Source: Berberis thunbergii | Taxonomy: Eukaryota > Streptophyta > Magnoliopsida > Ranunculales > Berberidaceae | Length of the DNA stretch: 64,000 nt | Reading direction: 5' to 3' | Assembly: GCA_003290165.1 (NCBI GenBank) | Contig: QNQO01000602.1 | Span: 372,001 to 436,000 of the forward strand | In this document: positions 49,756 to 63,609 of the stretch, piece by piece | Layout of the letters: each line of letters starts with the position of its first letter | Numbering within the stretch: the stretch's first letter is position 1 | Program-made: the position numbers and the translations under genes | The notes under the pieces: model-generated | Seen by the model: only the letters and a program-made list of their open reading frames with translations | The model's database searches: none | What the model was told of the DNA's origin: nothing

Positions 49756-51034
49756 GTATAATTGTTTTGCCGTTTTGTTATATCTCTTGATCCTATAAAG
49801 TATAATTTTCTGCTAGTAACTAAAGTATAAGATTTATTTGTTTCTTATTGATTTACTGCAACATTTGGCATTTGGCAGTGCTCCCCCTGGTTGTTCAACA
49901 AAGCAATCTAAAATATCAATCCTTGTGGAATCTTTGCGAAGTGCGAATGTTTTGTTCTCCATATTCCACTCACTATTATCGTCTAAAGATTATAGTTTCT
50001 AAAATCCAAAATCACCCTATCCACGTCTTATACAAATGGCCAACTGTTCTGTTCCATCCAAATTTCCCCAGAGAATGACAAAAGGAATTGTTACTTTTGG
50101 AAGAAGTGGGTCCAGTTCTCCACAATAACATAATCATCTTGCCTTTTTCAGGCCTCCTCAAGTTAAGGCCTTGTCCCAGGATATATCCACCATCTGACAG
50201 ATGTTCCTTGCAACACTTCAAACAAATGCCAATTAGAAAGGTAGACATCATAGCTATGATTAGCATTGTCCTACCTTCATTTGGAAATGAAGGTTTCACC
50301 AGGTTTTCCTATGATTTTTCTCACCATGGAGTTCCAAATGGATATAACAGTTAGGTTTGTCCTCAAGAAAGGCTCTAGTTTGATGTGGTGCTAAGATGAA
50401 CTACCAACTACATAAAAATATCTGCTAGAGGGATCCTTTGGATAACAATCATTTAGCTTTTGGATATGTTGATTGTGAGAGCATAGTCAACCTTGAAGTT
50501 GAACAAGAATGTATTGAGTAGTTTAGTGCAGATATGCATGCCTCAGTCATGGCTTTGTGCGTTTCTGAATTAGGTAACATTCCTCCATTCGCTTAGTGCA
50601 TACACTTCGCCCATTGCAGTCTGATCATGGTTGAGTTGATTCCGAGGAAATTAAATTCTATTTAAAAGTTCTTTAATGTTCTATCAGTTGTCAATATCTC
50701 TAAGATTCTACTACTGTCCTTCCTTTCTTACTATTCATTTAGATTTTGATGCATACACACATTGATTGTCTTTTTAGAAAAGTAAGCCTGACATAGTTAT
50801 TCTACTTCTTTATAGTAATAATTATGATATTGAACATGATAGTCTATTGGGCTCAGTGACTTTCTTCATCGCCGAAAGCCCTCTTTTTAGTTTAATACAA
50901 AGGATGCTGTGTTACTGATTAAGAAAATAAAATTACAAGTGTCATATCGAACATGATATCCACTTCTAGAGCATCTTTTTTATAATTATAATGTATTTAA
51001 ACTGGTTTTCAGTTTGTTGGAAGTGGTCCCAAGG

Positions 51035-54000
51035 ATGAACATGCAACAAGTTGTACAGCCCAGGCCTTCTGCCAATGGATTTGGTCGTCGAAGAGTTGAA
51101 AAGGAAACAGGGACCCGGTTGGACAGCAAGATATTGTCTGGGAAGTCGAACCTTAGCAGCATTAACAGTCCTGGTAAACATATCTACCCTGAATAGTTTG
51201 TTCCTCTGTTCCGATTTTCCTTCTAAAGCTCCCTTTTATACAGGTTCTCAGAGTGGCAATAAAGATGGAGGATACGAAAATCCTTCACGTGACCGGCTAA
51301 TATATTTGACAACATGCCTCATTGGACATCCTGTGGAAGTCCAAGTGAAAGATGGATCTATATACTCTGGAGTATTTCACGCGACAAATGCGGATAAAGA
51401 TTTTGGTATTCCTCTTTGGTTTTCATGATTGGAATTCGTTTGAATAGATATGGGTTAAGGAGAGTTTTATTGTATTTTGCAGTGAACTTAAAGGACATTA
51501 TAAGTTTATTAATTTCATTTTTCTTGATATTTCATCCTTGGTGAAGGTCATTTTTTCATAACCATTGTCTAATTGTAGGTATCATTCTGAAAGTGGCCCG
51601 TAAAACTAAAGATGGTACTCCATCCAGAGGACAGAAGCTTGCTTTTGATTCTTTCAGCAAGGCTCCTTCAAAAACATTGATCATTCCTGCAAAGGACCTT
51701 GTCCAAGTAATAGCAAAGGTTCAGCATCTTATTCAAACTACCTAAGTTATATGTGTTGTGATATTTCAAAATTCCTGCAAAAACCTTTTCTGTGATTAAC
51801 TTCGTTAGTTAGTTATTTCTGTTCTGTATTTGTTTGATTAAGTAGCCAATTGATTTGCCATTGTGCTATTGATAGTGCTCAGTTTTTGCTATTTATTGTG
51901 TCAGGGCGTGTCTGTGACTGGGAATGAGTTGATGAATGGTGTCCAACACGAAAAACGTCAGGATATTATGATAGACTCCTACATATCAAATTCTAGTTTT
52001 GGTGAAGTGGAGAGAGAACTTGAACGCTGGACACCTGATGAAGATGATCCACAATGTCCTGAATTAGAAAATATTTTTGATGGCACCTGGAATAGGTTCT
52101 TTTGGCAACTTCTCTTTGGCTAAATATTTTGTTGTCTCATTTAGAAGTTTGATTTCTTCGTATTTCACCTCTTAAAATTCGTATGTTATTCTCTTAGCTA
52201 ACAATGTTCCTTGCATTTGTTCTGCATTCTGTTTTATCTGAGTTTTAGGGTTTTCATGATATTAAATGACTACTGTTTTATCTGTCTTCTGTATAAGTTG
52301 GTTGATATATTTATGCAAATAAATCTAAGCAGGAATTGGGATCAGTTCGAAACTAATGCTGCACTCTTTGGAGTAAAAAGCACCTTTGATGAGGAGCTTT
52401 ACACAACTAAACTTGAGAAAGGTCCTCAAATGAGAGAGCTGGAAAGAGAGGCTCAAAGAATAGCTAGAGAAATTGAGGGTGAGGAAACCCAAGACCTTCA
52501 TATGGCAGAGGTGATACTTTCACATCATTTAAGTTTAAATTTCGGTGAACTTATGTATTGCTTTTGAGATTGGTCTCACCCATCTCTGATACACATGAAT
52601 ACAGGAAAGAGGATATCATTTTCATGAAGATTTCGGTATCGATGAAGAGACCAGATACTCATCAGTATTTAGGGGGATGGATGATAGTGGATATGATGAA
52701 AATGAGGACTCTAATTTGGATACACATAATACTGAAACCTTTGGAGGTCCCTCTGACTCTTTCACTAGCAGGCCTTCTCCTAACATGGTCAGAGGGAGAC
52801 ATGATGATGGAAACCAACCATCATCAAGCTCTTCGTCGCTGGTAGTTCTTTGATCCCTTATTAATAAAATTTCTTTGTTGGCCCATGTATATGACAGTTG
52901 TTTTAATGTCATGTTTCTTTGTTCAATTTACACTTTGTATGGACAATGCTAGCTTGTGATATCTCTTGGTGTTTATCAGTTAACCACTTTTATTTATCTG
53001 TATTCGGAAACGTGCTAAGCATTAAAAGGTGCCATCATATAATATGTTCTTCATTTCGTTTCTTTCGATGTTTTGGAGGATGGGGGTCCAAAATCTTCAT
53101 TCAGTTACCTTATACTACAGGAACTTTGTAGGTGTGACCATGTTCTTTCTGTGCAGTCGGGGCCCTTGCCTGTGTGGTTAAGTTGTGGCTTGTAAAGACA
53201 GTTTATTTTTTATGGGATAACTCCTTGATGCAATAGTTTGAGGGATTGTGTCTGCGTGTGTTAAAATTTTGAAACTTATCAATTATTTGTTGGTTCTGGA
53301 TACACCAGAAAAGTCCACTAACCCAAAAGAGGTTACTCCTTATTGGTGTCTCATTATGTTACTTCAGTGCTGATTATAGTTATACAGAAAAACAACTGAA
53401 ATATTTGAACAGATAGATGTAGAAGTAATTATACGTGTAGCACTTTGTCTCCATCTATAAATGTCAGGTTGTAGGATTTATTTACTATATTCATGTAATG
53501 ATGAGTTGCTCCAGTTGTTTTCCTTCCTACTATCAGCATCTTATTTGTTCCTGCATGCAGGATGAAGCACAACTTTCTCAACTAAATACTGATAGGGATA
53601 TATACCGCTCTGTTTCTAGTGATCATGCTAGACAGTTGGATGTGGAGAGCAGGTTTTTAGTTCTGCTTGTAGTCAAATTTTCTTCCATTCATTTTTATAA
53701 GAGAGAAAATTAATTGGGTTTTCCGTCTTATACAATGCGTTCGTGAAGACGTTTTGTTTTTTACATTTTCCAAACTGTATCCCTGATTTTGAATTTGTTT
53801 TTTGAAATTTTAGGGCCAGTGAAAACCAGTTCAAAGAACAGTATGGTGGGAACAATTCTGCAAAGGAGTTAGAAAGGAAAACAGTGAGTTCGATTTGGAT
53901 TGTTAGCATCAACTTTGTTACTGATACAATTGTCTTTGATTGATTTGCTTATAAATCTACTTGCTCGTAGAATCTTGTTGAGACTCAGCCTTTTCTTTTC

Positions 54001-57000
54001 CATTGTATTTCTAGATGCAGGTTGAAGAGGCTCAAACTTCAAATTTTGAGGGTGAGACAAGCTCAAATACTTTCTTATCCTTTCATATGTTGGCAAATAC
54101 ATGTTTTGTTAATCATTGATTTCCCTGGCTTTGTGGGTTTTTCTTTGAGATGTATAGTATTGAATTTTCTCCTCAACTTGTCACTTGCATTTTGGATTTT
54201 GATTTAGACAATGTTAAATCAACTCACATTTTGATTCTGGTAAACACTCTCAAATCTAAATGACAAACTAGAGTATGATTGGTTGATAAGATGGTCACGT
54301 AAAGTTAATCATCTTTAGGTTTCAGTTTAGGTTTATAGATTGGGAATTTGGAACAGATCGAGGAACCAATACACAACGAGGATCCATAGTAATGCTGGTA
54401 TATATCGTGAAGTCTAAGATCAGTCACTTTTGTTAAAGTATAAGATGTAGGTATATCGACTTTGTGATGTTTGTCTATGTTACCTGTTAGGATGTAAGAA
54501 CACCCAAGTCGTGGATGGTCTCTCCAGTATGTGTTACAGTTAGGTTTATGGATTTTTTAGTGGCATGTTGTATGATGAAAGTAGGACAACATTTTAGGTT
54601 ATGGGTCGCTTTGGACTCTTATTTAGGTCATTACTGGCTTTATATTTTGTATAAAAGCAACTAAGTTTTGTGTAGTTAAATATTGGTGTCCAAAAATGTA
54701 TCATTTCTTATAGATGATTATGTTGAATCATTGTTTCCTGCAGTTTCTCATTGGCTGTTTTCCCCTCATTTAGAGTCTGCCTTTGTATAAAGTTCTTTGA
54801 CACTGTAAAAAGAATGCATATTCTCCATGCCAGTAGCCAGTTATTGCTTCGACCTTGTATGCTTTTGTCAACCATCTCATTAACATTTTTACTACTTTTC
54901 TTCTATTCTCGTTTAGACATCTATTATTAATTAATTATTTAAATTTTGAACTGTACTTCGGTGGCCTAATATGGAAAGCACATGGGTTTATTTTTGAAAC
55001 ACAAACAAAGTTTGTAAATGGGGATCTCTGAACTTGTGATACCATAAGCCACAAGTTTCACCAGGCAAGCTAGCACGCGACGACAACTTAATGAGGAAGG
55101 TGACAAGTGTGGGTGGTGATCATTCTAAAAAATCTAGGTTATGGTTGGTAGTTTATGCAAGTGCGAACAAAGATGACGATGATCACGCTTCCATGTTCTG
55201 AACCCAACACGGGCACTGGATCTACGTGTTCTGATAGCAATTCATGTAATCAGAATTTTATTAACACAACTGACTACATGAAAGCAAGCATTATGAAGGT
55301 TTCATAACAATTATACTATCTCCCAACTATTAGCCAATAGACTGTAATGAGGCCTTAATAATGTTTTAGTGGTTGGCATCTTTTTACATTCCCTACAGGC
55401 TTAGGTCTATATGCCAAATTTGAATGTATAGAACTACACAATTTTATTTTTGTTATGGTGCATTTCGAAATTGTGATAATGTATATTTGGTGGACCATGT
55501 TAAAAATCTCCTCCCTTTTTTTCTTTGTAGATGTATCGTCATCACTCAACATGAAGAACGTTAATTCTGACAAAGGGGTATTATCACCCAGCGCTGCTGC
55601 ATATTCTCCATCTACTGTTTTACCCAAAAGTGAAGAACATGCAAGTTCTTTGGGTGAATCGGAAGGTATAAGACCTGGTAATGGTAAGGTACAAGGGACT
55701 ACTCAATCTGGTAATCCTCGTGGGCGTCTTGGTGGTTCTGCATCAGGCTCTTCAGAGCGTGCTGCTGCAACTACAGCTTCAGGTGGACCTGGTTTATCAC
55801 CAAGCTCATCAGTTGGGTCATTATCATCCGAAAAATCAACATTGAATCCTTATGCCAAGGTGGACTATCTGTTTTCTGTTATTCTAATTGAGCTGTTTGC
55901 TTACTAATTTCAACGTCCTTTTGAGCAGGTAATGATTTTTTCTAATATATATTTGGTTTATGTAAACTGTCGATTCAGGAGTTCAAGCTCAATCCTAATG
56001 CAAAGAGTTTTACTCCAATTCAAACTTCGTTAAGGCCTTCTTCCCCAGTATCTGATGGTTCCTATTATTTCCCTGCTAATGTATCTGCTGTCCCACATAT
56101 GCCTGGCCTACCAGTAGGAGTTGGGGTGAGCTCTTAACTTTTAATAATTTATTAATGGTTATATTCTTGTCTGCTGAAGTATTTATGGTTTTGATCCATA
56201 TTTCAGATTTGAACTTAAAATTGAGGTCTGATTACCCCTAGAGACATGTTTTCTTTAAGAATGTATTATGTAGAAAATGTTCCACAAGTGGCCGTTAACT
56301 CTTCAGCTCTTATTAGCCAATGGAAACATACTTGCAATTGGATTTTTGAGTACCTTTGATCACGAATCTGAGGTAGAAACAGTATTCATTAAATTGAATT
56401 GTCTCAAATTTTGAAAATGCTCTTGGATGTATTTGACCTATTTCTCATTCGGGTAGTTATTTGCCTAACATTACAGTGAACTGCATCAGCTAGGTTAGCC
56501 AGGGTGGTTGGTATTAGAATTTTTTAATTACATGAACTAATTAAACTTTTCCACTTACATGAATTCATCCAATTCTTGAAGACCGCTACCAGATCTCAGA
56601 TCATATTCTTCTGTGTTACACCCATCTTCACCAACAACCTCCAGGTTTAGTCGTTCTCGGAGCAGTGCAGAACCTTGAATTGGATGTGGCACCTGGCCTA
56701 GATGGGTATCCAATGATTTGTCCTCGAGTCTTGGAATTTTATGAAACATGATATTATCCGTAGTGCATGACTTTAATCAAAGAAGCTTCGTGAAATGGAG
56801 ACTGACAGCACACTCATCACTCTGATGCCTAAAGTCAGGGAACCCACCTCCATTAGCTTGCTCCCGTACATCGTAAAATTATTGCCAAAGTACTTTCTTA
56901 CATAGTCAATTCTCTCCTCAATCAGCTAGAGTGGGCAAAGAGGCAACTCATTGATGGAGCCAATGAAATCTTGGATTCTAGAATTAGACAAGGCGGAACA

Positions 57001-59932
57001 AGAATTATGATAAGGTGGACTTTTACAATGCCTTTTGACTCCCATGGCTTAGGGTGACTTACAAAAATGATGATTTGGCAAAAAATGGAAGGACTGGATC
57101 AATACTTCTTATGATATAGGAGGCTTCGCTAAGGCTTTATTTTTTTTAGCAATGGTGCCTCGTCCGAGCCTTAGAGCGCTGGAGGGGCATGCATTACTAC
57201 ACTAAAATCTCTATCCTTAAATAAAGCTCCACCACTGCAACGTCTCGCCTCGCCTCCAAGGGTTTAGTGGTGAACCTTGGCGCCTCATGCTTCGCCTCAC
57301 CCTTGGGCCTTGACAACCATAACACTTTACTTTGAACTGCCTAATTCTCTATTTCTATTAATGAATTTTCAACTAGCCATTTTAAATTCTCCAGAGAGGC
57401 CCGAGGCAAGGCTATTCCCACCGATCCAGATAGGACTTCTGAATGGATTCCAAGTCTCGCTTACATCTCCTCCAATCCCAATCTTTCAGTATAGATGATA
57501 TCGTCTTATTAATTGGTACTTTCATTGGAGTGAGGTGATGTTGGTGAGGGATCTCCTCCATCGGTTTGAATTTGGTCTAGGCTTAAGATTAACTTTTCCA
57601 AATCACAAGTTTGTTGTTGGACAAGACCCAGATAGTTTGGGCTAGCTTATTGGGCTCCCCCTAAGAACTAAGTTTAAATACACCAAATCTAGGAAGAATT
57701 GGTGAAGAGAATTGAAGGGAGACTAGATACTTGGAAAAAGAAGTACGTAGCTAAAAGAGGTAGGGCCATCCTTATCAAAAGCACTATTGCTAATATTCTA
57801 GTGCATGATGTCCTTATCTGTAATTTCCTTTTCGAAAGCAATTAGAATTGAAAGATGCATGAGGAATTTTCTTTAGGGAACCTTGCTCTTTTCTAATAAA
57901 TACCACTTGAAGAAGATTTGTAGCTTAAAAGCAATGGTGAGTTGGGGGTTAGAAGAATTTTAACAAAACATTGAGTGGATTTGGAGATTTGGCATTAAAA
58001 CAAAAAAACTCTTGAGGCAGATATGGTTCAAGCATTCAAGACTAATTCACCAAAGATCCTACCACTAGTTATGGTAGGCCCCTATGGAAGGGAATAATGA
58101 AGCGCGAGGAGTGCATAGCTGTTAATATTACATTTAAATTACACAATGGCGAAATAATCCAATTTTGGGATCACGGGTGGATGGGGGACACTTTCATTTA
58201 TTGACATCAATAACGTGTCAAGGAATAAGAAGGGCAAGTTTAGAACATTATGGGACACTTATGCTCAAGGATGGAACTTTTAGTGGAAAAGAAACCTAAA
58301 TGAGTAGAAACCTATATGAATGGGAGATTAGCAAGATGACTAATTTGCTTGCTATCACTGATCCAATCTTTGTTGATGATGAACAAGACAAGTAGTTATT
58401 TAGTTATGGAATGAGAATGACTCCAAAGAAAACACTAGCCCCTAGAACCATTCCCTCCCCACTTACCACATAATCGATAGTTTGCAATCTTTCATCTGGC
58501 GAAGGGAAATCCCTCCTAGGGCTACCTTTTTTTGTAGACCGTACTCCATGTTAGAGTGGTCACAGATAACATCATCAAGAGGGGATGCACTCATCCCAAA
58601 CCATTGTGTACTTTGTCGTCAGGCTGTGGAGACTATTGACTTTTTGCTGCTATTCTGCTCCTGGTGGCGAAACTTTGGTCAAGGCTTTATATGAAAGCTT
58701 ATATGATGTTTGTTGCACAGGTTCCTTTTGCTCCATATTTTTTTTACTGCGCTGAAAGTCAGCAAGCTCATTATACTCTTTCTAGATTGACAATTTTAGG
58801 TACATGGGCTGGGAGAGAATGTTTCATGCAGTGGTTTGGGTTGTTTGGAGGGAAAGAAGTAACACAATCGTCAAGAATGTGCATAATTAGTTGATAGCTT
58901 GTGAATAAATACTAAAGTTACTTTATGGATTTGTGGTTGTAACTGGGATAAATATAAAGAGATACAATTTCATCTTGTATCTTGTATGTTTAACTGATAT
59001 TGCATAGCATATTTCATATTAACTAATTGATGTATTTTTTTGTAGGGAGCTAATGTTCTTTCTCCACTGTTGAGTCCTCCTTTTCATTTTAATACAATAT
59101 TTGTTTTTCTAATAAAAATAGAAGGAAAGAAAAATGCAATAAACCTTCCATTGGAGTGTGTTTGATTTCAAAGGAAAAATTTGCCAAAAGTGAGAAGAGA
59201 GAGGAAAGAGAACGAAGAGCATGCATTTTGTGATGATTATTATCCTATTGGTTTGTGACAAAATTGTGGAAAATATTTTATTGGGGGGAGCTAAGAAATG
59301 TTTTGCCAAAAATAATCATCTTTAACCTCGAGATGGAATTCTTTTCCATTTCTTCTCCTATTTCTTCCTTCATTTTGAAAATTTCCTTGTAAATCAAATG
59401 CACCCTTTGATATGACGAGAAAAAGAAAACTTGGAAGTCCAAGCCTTTCACTTTTCACTTTTGAGCCAAGTTTCTATCTTTTGCTAATTGGTATGAACAG
59501 TTTAATAATTGTAGGATACAATGTATTAGTGACAATGATCTAAGAAAGCAATGGGATGACTGTAGGAATTGTCAATTAGTTTTCTTGTTTTATTGCAGTT
59601 TTGGAGCATGGGATAATTGTCTTAAGTTGTATTCTTTTTTAAATTTCATGATGTTTACAGATTGGACCCTCTTTTGGTGGACCCCAACCTGTTATTTACA
59701 ATCCACAGGCTGCACCTGTCCAGTCACCTCAGGCATACATCCATCCAAATGGACCGCCGGTATGTAATTTGCATGAATTACAACTTTTGCCCTTGGATCC
59801 TCGTCTTGGAGTTTGTATTATACTTGTTAATAGTTGCACACATTAATAACTGCTTGTCACCGATTGCAGTATGGGCAACAGATGATTATGGGCCATCCTA
59901 GGCAGGTTTTGTACATGCCAACCTATCCACCG
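51035..59932 (+). CDS. CID4: PABP-interacting ataxin-2-like protein (CID3/CID4 type), last exon not found
   Basis: Plant ataxin-2 homologue that binds poly(A)-binding protein and is linked to mRNA storage and stress granules in the cytosol. Coding exons: 51035-51173, 51244-51405, 51579-51718, 51905-52095, 52333-52510, 52605-52841, 53561-53652, 53814-53883, 54015-54051, 55531-55859, 55979-56125, 59661-59759, 59870-59932. All have GT-AG ends and phases fit, giving about 628 residues, slightly longer than the ~590-600 I recall for CID3/4. The Sm-like ataxin domain spans about residues 62-145 (LTTCLIGHPVEVQVKDGSIY, then DFGIILKVARKTKDG). The LsmAD domain is about 212-275 (NWDQFETNAALFGVKSTFDE). 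A low-complexity Ser/Gly region follows, then the PAM2 motif across the junction 55859/55979 (STLNPYAK + EFKLNPNAKSF). The C terminus is Pro/Tyr-rich. The start is the first ATG after the acceptor at 51012. CID3 versus CID4 cannot be settled by eye. Confidence 0.93.
56690..58900 (+). mobile_element. decayed L1-like LINE in an intron of the CID3/CID4-like gene
   Basis: Plus-strand ORF2 remnants in shifting frames: APGLDGYP (about 56690), a region that reads like LIPKV..P.SI..RPIS (56826-56870), the RQLIDGANEILDSRIRQG zone (56940-57000), then QYADDIVLL (about 57489-57515) with the catalytic YADD. At 58482-58694 is a zinc-binding RT segment (WRREIPPRATFF...LCRQAVETIDFLLLFC). Many stops are present. 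A GCCTCG-rich hAT-like piece interrupts it at 57120-57320. It accounts for most of the 3.5-kb intron 56126-59660 and lies in the same sense as the gene. Confidence 0.75.
57115..57325. mobile_element. short GAGGCG/CGCCTC-rich element inside the LINE
   Basis: Begins GGAGGCTTCGCTAAGGC and ends CGCCTCACCCTTGGGCCTTGACAACC, with repeated GCCTCG/CGCCTC motifs. Composition matches the ends of the hAT element at 19650-20785. The LINE reading resumes after it. No clear target duplication was found. Confidence 0.45.
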
Positions 59933-62210
59933 GTAAGAGACATTTATTTTGTTTCTTTGGATAGTATAGTTTCCTTGTTACTATGATAATCTTTGTATTA
60001 AACCATCTTACCTCTTAAGGTTTGTTCTGCTGTAGCTGGCATCTGTCATCTTCACCTATAACAACGGTGACCACTATTCTTACATGACAAACTTCCTTTT
60101 CTTCCCTAGTCTTTATCTTGTTCGCTAAAAGTTGGCTGTCAGTGTCCCCCGGAAAAATAGCTTGGATTCCTAATCAATGTCTCGAACAAATAATCTGCTG
60201 GAGTTGAGCTTAGATTCTATTGTAGAACTCATTTCCTTCCCATTTAGATTTGGTATATAACCCAATGAAAGTTTCGAATTGGAAAACTCACTCATATTGT
60301 AGACCCTTGAGATTGTCATCCCCCTCCAAGCGAATTGATTTATGATCGATTTTTTCACTTCAATAATCGTACGACTCATATCGACGCTTGTAATTCGATC
60401 CATTTAGTTAAATCGTCACCAAAGCGATATGAGATCTATCGGGATTTACCAGAATTAATCGGCCTACATTTTATGCACGTATTTTCTCTATTCTTCTATG
60501 ATATGTTTACAATAATTTTTTATTTTAAATTAATGTATATTAAACTCGTAGACATCACATACCTCAATTTAAGGCAAATTATAACAAAAGAAAAAAATTC
60601 AATGTTAGATAAATGTGTCTTTTCATATTCCTTTCTTAGCTTGTTATTTTCATTTGATCACTTTTCTATCTTCTTACACACACACACTATATATATATAT
60701 ATATAGATTTTTCTTTTTCTTAAACCTTTTCACATACTTTTTATTTTCCTATGGGTTAGGGTATTCTTGAGGTTAAGGTAAAATTAGAGAAATTAACACT
60801 AACTTTCTTTCGTTTATTTTTTATAACATTTACCAAACCTAATGGTGAATTTTGAAAGCGATTAATTTGCAAATTGGCAAGAAATCGCCTGTTACTTGGG
60901 CTAGAGATTATTGAAACGATTAATTCAAAAATTGTATCGCCCTACTGGTGAGATAAGATTAATCGGGATTAATTGTCGAGTGATTACCGATTTATAACAC
61001 AAAATTCGAGGAACCATGAGTTGGATAATCTTGTTGGTTGTTGATATAGATTACTATTAGATCGACATAAGTTGGATATGGATATGTTGGAAAGGGTTTG
61101 AGAAGGCGTATTCTAACCCTTTAGTGTGCGAGGGCTCGCGAGTGGGACCTTAGTGCAATGGAAGTTGATCTTCGTTGTGATGTCTAGTGAACAATCCAAG
61201 AGCAACATTGTTGCATCTAAGATTTCTTCTGGCAACAACTAGTAAACCATTTTCCTAGGAAGAATGTAAGAGTTGTGGACTCTTGGATTAGGTAGGTTTT
61301 TTTGGGTATAAGTTACTTTAACACACAGACACTAAATATTCCAAAGTTTTCTTCTCAAACATGATTGCCCTTGGGGACTTTAATGTTGACCGAATCAACT
61401 ACTTGGACACTGTTTATTTGAAAGCTTTTGGTCACACATTTCAATAGTAGGTATATATAAGCAAAATGCACTCACATGTTGTGATAGGCATTCAAGTACA
61501 TACTTTATTATTAACTCTCTGGAGAGAAACAAGACGACACCACAAAAACATGAAGATTCCGTGCATTTCAATATTTACATATTGGAGAACCCTTAAATAC
61601 CTTCAAGGTGAGGTACGATGTGGGATATTAGAGGTTATGCATTTGAAAATTTAGGTGTAAGAATACTTGAAGTTGTGACTAGTTCTCTTGATAAACCTGA
61701 TATGGAAACATGTTATAAATTATAGAAATGAGCTCTTTGAAATTTGAATAGGAGCGTTATTGAGGTTATTTTTGAAATTTGTTTATGACTTGTGATTCTC
61801 AAATGTAGTTAATGGAGTTGCATGTTTTTATTTTTTAAATGTTTTTTTTCATGACTAGTATCTTTCAAAATCAGCTTTAATGTCAACACATTAAGATTTT
61901 GACTTAACATGAGTTATATATTTGAGTTATTTTAATTATTTGAATGTTTTGGACTTAAATCTTTATTTTAATATGGTTTTGATCATTTTCTAATATATAA
62001 TAAAATTATATTAATTATTATTTATTATATTATTCTCAAGTCCGTGTCCTACTTTTTTGAGATTCAGTGTCGCAGTGTTAGTGTCAGTTTCCACATTCGT
62101 GCTTCCAAGAGGTAAGAAAGGGAACTCGGTTACTCTGATGGCTCTGATGATTACCTTAATGGCCTCAATCAATGTCATTCGAGGGCTAGGATTCCAGGTA
62201 CTTGCCAATT
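59933..62210. other. 3' intron or flank of the CID3/CID4-like gene, nothing recognised
   Basis: Follows the donor GTAAGA at 59933. AT-rich, with a CA/TA microsatellite at 60675-60706. I could not find a terminal exon that would complete the CID protein. No other coding signature was seen on either strand. Confidence 0.5.
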
Positions 62211-62214
62211 CGCT

Positions 62215-62330
62215 TTAATCTATGGTCGCTTCATTTCACTGCACCGCATTGCCTCACTTTGAGGCGAAAATATGTAAAAATGCCTTGAGGCGCGCCTAGG
62301 CGATCGCCTTGACTTCACTGCTTCCAACCA
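62215..62330. mobile_element. truncated end of the GAGGCG-type hAT family
   Basis: TCACTGCACCGCATTGCCTC, TTTGAGGCGAAAATATG and TTGAGGCGCGCCTAGGCG follow the same order as the right end of the element at 20690-20780 (CACTTCACCGC..., TTTTGAGGCGTC, CTCAAGACGCGCCTAGGCG). Only this end is present. Confidence 0.55.
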
Positions 62331-62640
62331 GAGAATATGACACCTAGACTCTGTAATGCTCTTCTCAGGCCAAGTTTCCAGTTAGATGTGTTGTCCTTGG
62401 TCCCTTGGTAAATCTTTGCCAGTAAATTTACTTTCTTCGAGGACAATCTAATTGAGTTGAACCGATGTTTGAGAAAAGAGCCAATCCAGTTATCATTCCA
62501 GTTTTCAATCTTATTACTCTTTCCCAAATGATTACAATACTTCTCTTGGACAATGGTTTCCAAAAGTATCATTTTCTTGGTCAAACCCAAAAGCCTTTTG
62601 GAGCAAAACACTTGATTGAATTGCTTGCGTCTTATGATGC
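62330..62640 (-). pseudogene. L1-like LINE fragment, minus strand
   Basis: The minus-strand frame contains ENWNDNWIGSFLKHRFNSIR and NWKLGLRRALQ, which match the 'fW.D.W.G..pL...fP.l' and 'W.l.fRR.L' blocks near the end of plant LINE ORF2. It is short and has no flanking ORF2 domains. It directly abuts the hAT end at 62215-62330. Confidence 0.45.
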
Positions 62641-63609
62641 CTTGGCTCCCTTAGCTATAGGCTCCGAACCTCCCTCCAATTAACTTGGTGATATGATTTG
62701 AGATTATCAATAAAGATGGCATGGTGCAAGTTGTCATCATATACATTTCTTTAAATGAAGCTTCTATTGAAGATGGCACGGTGCAAATTGTCGTCATTAA
62801 CTTTGTGTTGGAATATTAAATCCTACTCGAGTTGTCCACCCCATGTGTTTATCCATGGTAATACTGTGAGTTTATTGTGTAGTTGTACTATTGGTACCCA
62901 CCGATGTATGTTGTAATCCAACTCCTCCGTACTCGTTTCCATTCATATATGATTAGATTGACATTCTCTACAGGTTTGAGCATTTAGAGAATTGACAATT
63001 TATCACACTAGTATACCAGATAGAGTGCGTTCGATAAGTATGACCCTTCCGACCTTTGAGATGTATTTTCTTCTTTGAAACTGTTAACTTTGTCAATACT
63101 AGGTTCCACACTTGGTTTAGAACATTATTATGATTTTATAATCAATAGGGAGAATATTTTTTCACGTGCAATTTGTAGTGTTAACAAGCTTTTCGTGTTC
63201 AGTGAGTTTCTTACTCACTATTGGTAGTCTTTCTCCTTTATTAAATTTCTTGTTTTGCTTGATTAAAAAAATTATGATTGAATTTGAAACTAGTAGGGCA
63301 TATATTGGATTGGACTTTATTATAACAAATATGGATGTTGTATCTAATAATGGATTTTGATCCACTCCTAAAATATATGGATCTGGAAGATCCAAAAAAC
63401 TTGCATCTAGTATTATTATTATTATTTTTTATTCAAAACCAATTCGATCATATTCACCATTTATTTTCGAGTTAGATAATGAATTTGGTCGTAGTATCAT
63501 CACTTGGGTTAGTTTACTTTTGGTGTATCAACCCTTCTCACTCCATGAGTTCATAGGTTCTATCCTCACTTTTGGTGATTATGCCTGTATGGCTACCCTT
63601 TTGGTGGTT

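Larger units (their letters stand above)
45465..51012 (+). other. long first intron of the CID3/CID4-like gene with element fragments
   Basis: If the 5'UTR exon is correct, this 5.5-kb intron holds a LINE fragment (47060-47600), an unidentified exon-like minus-strand frame (47917-48275) joined to a SINE-like tail, a possible hAT element (about 49100-49697) and a short tandem repeat (49701-49755). The rest is AT-rich without recognisable features. Confidence 0.5.
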
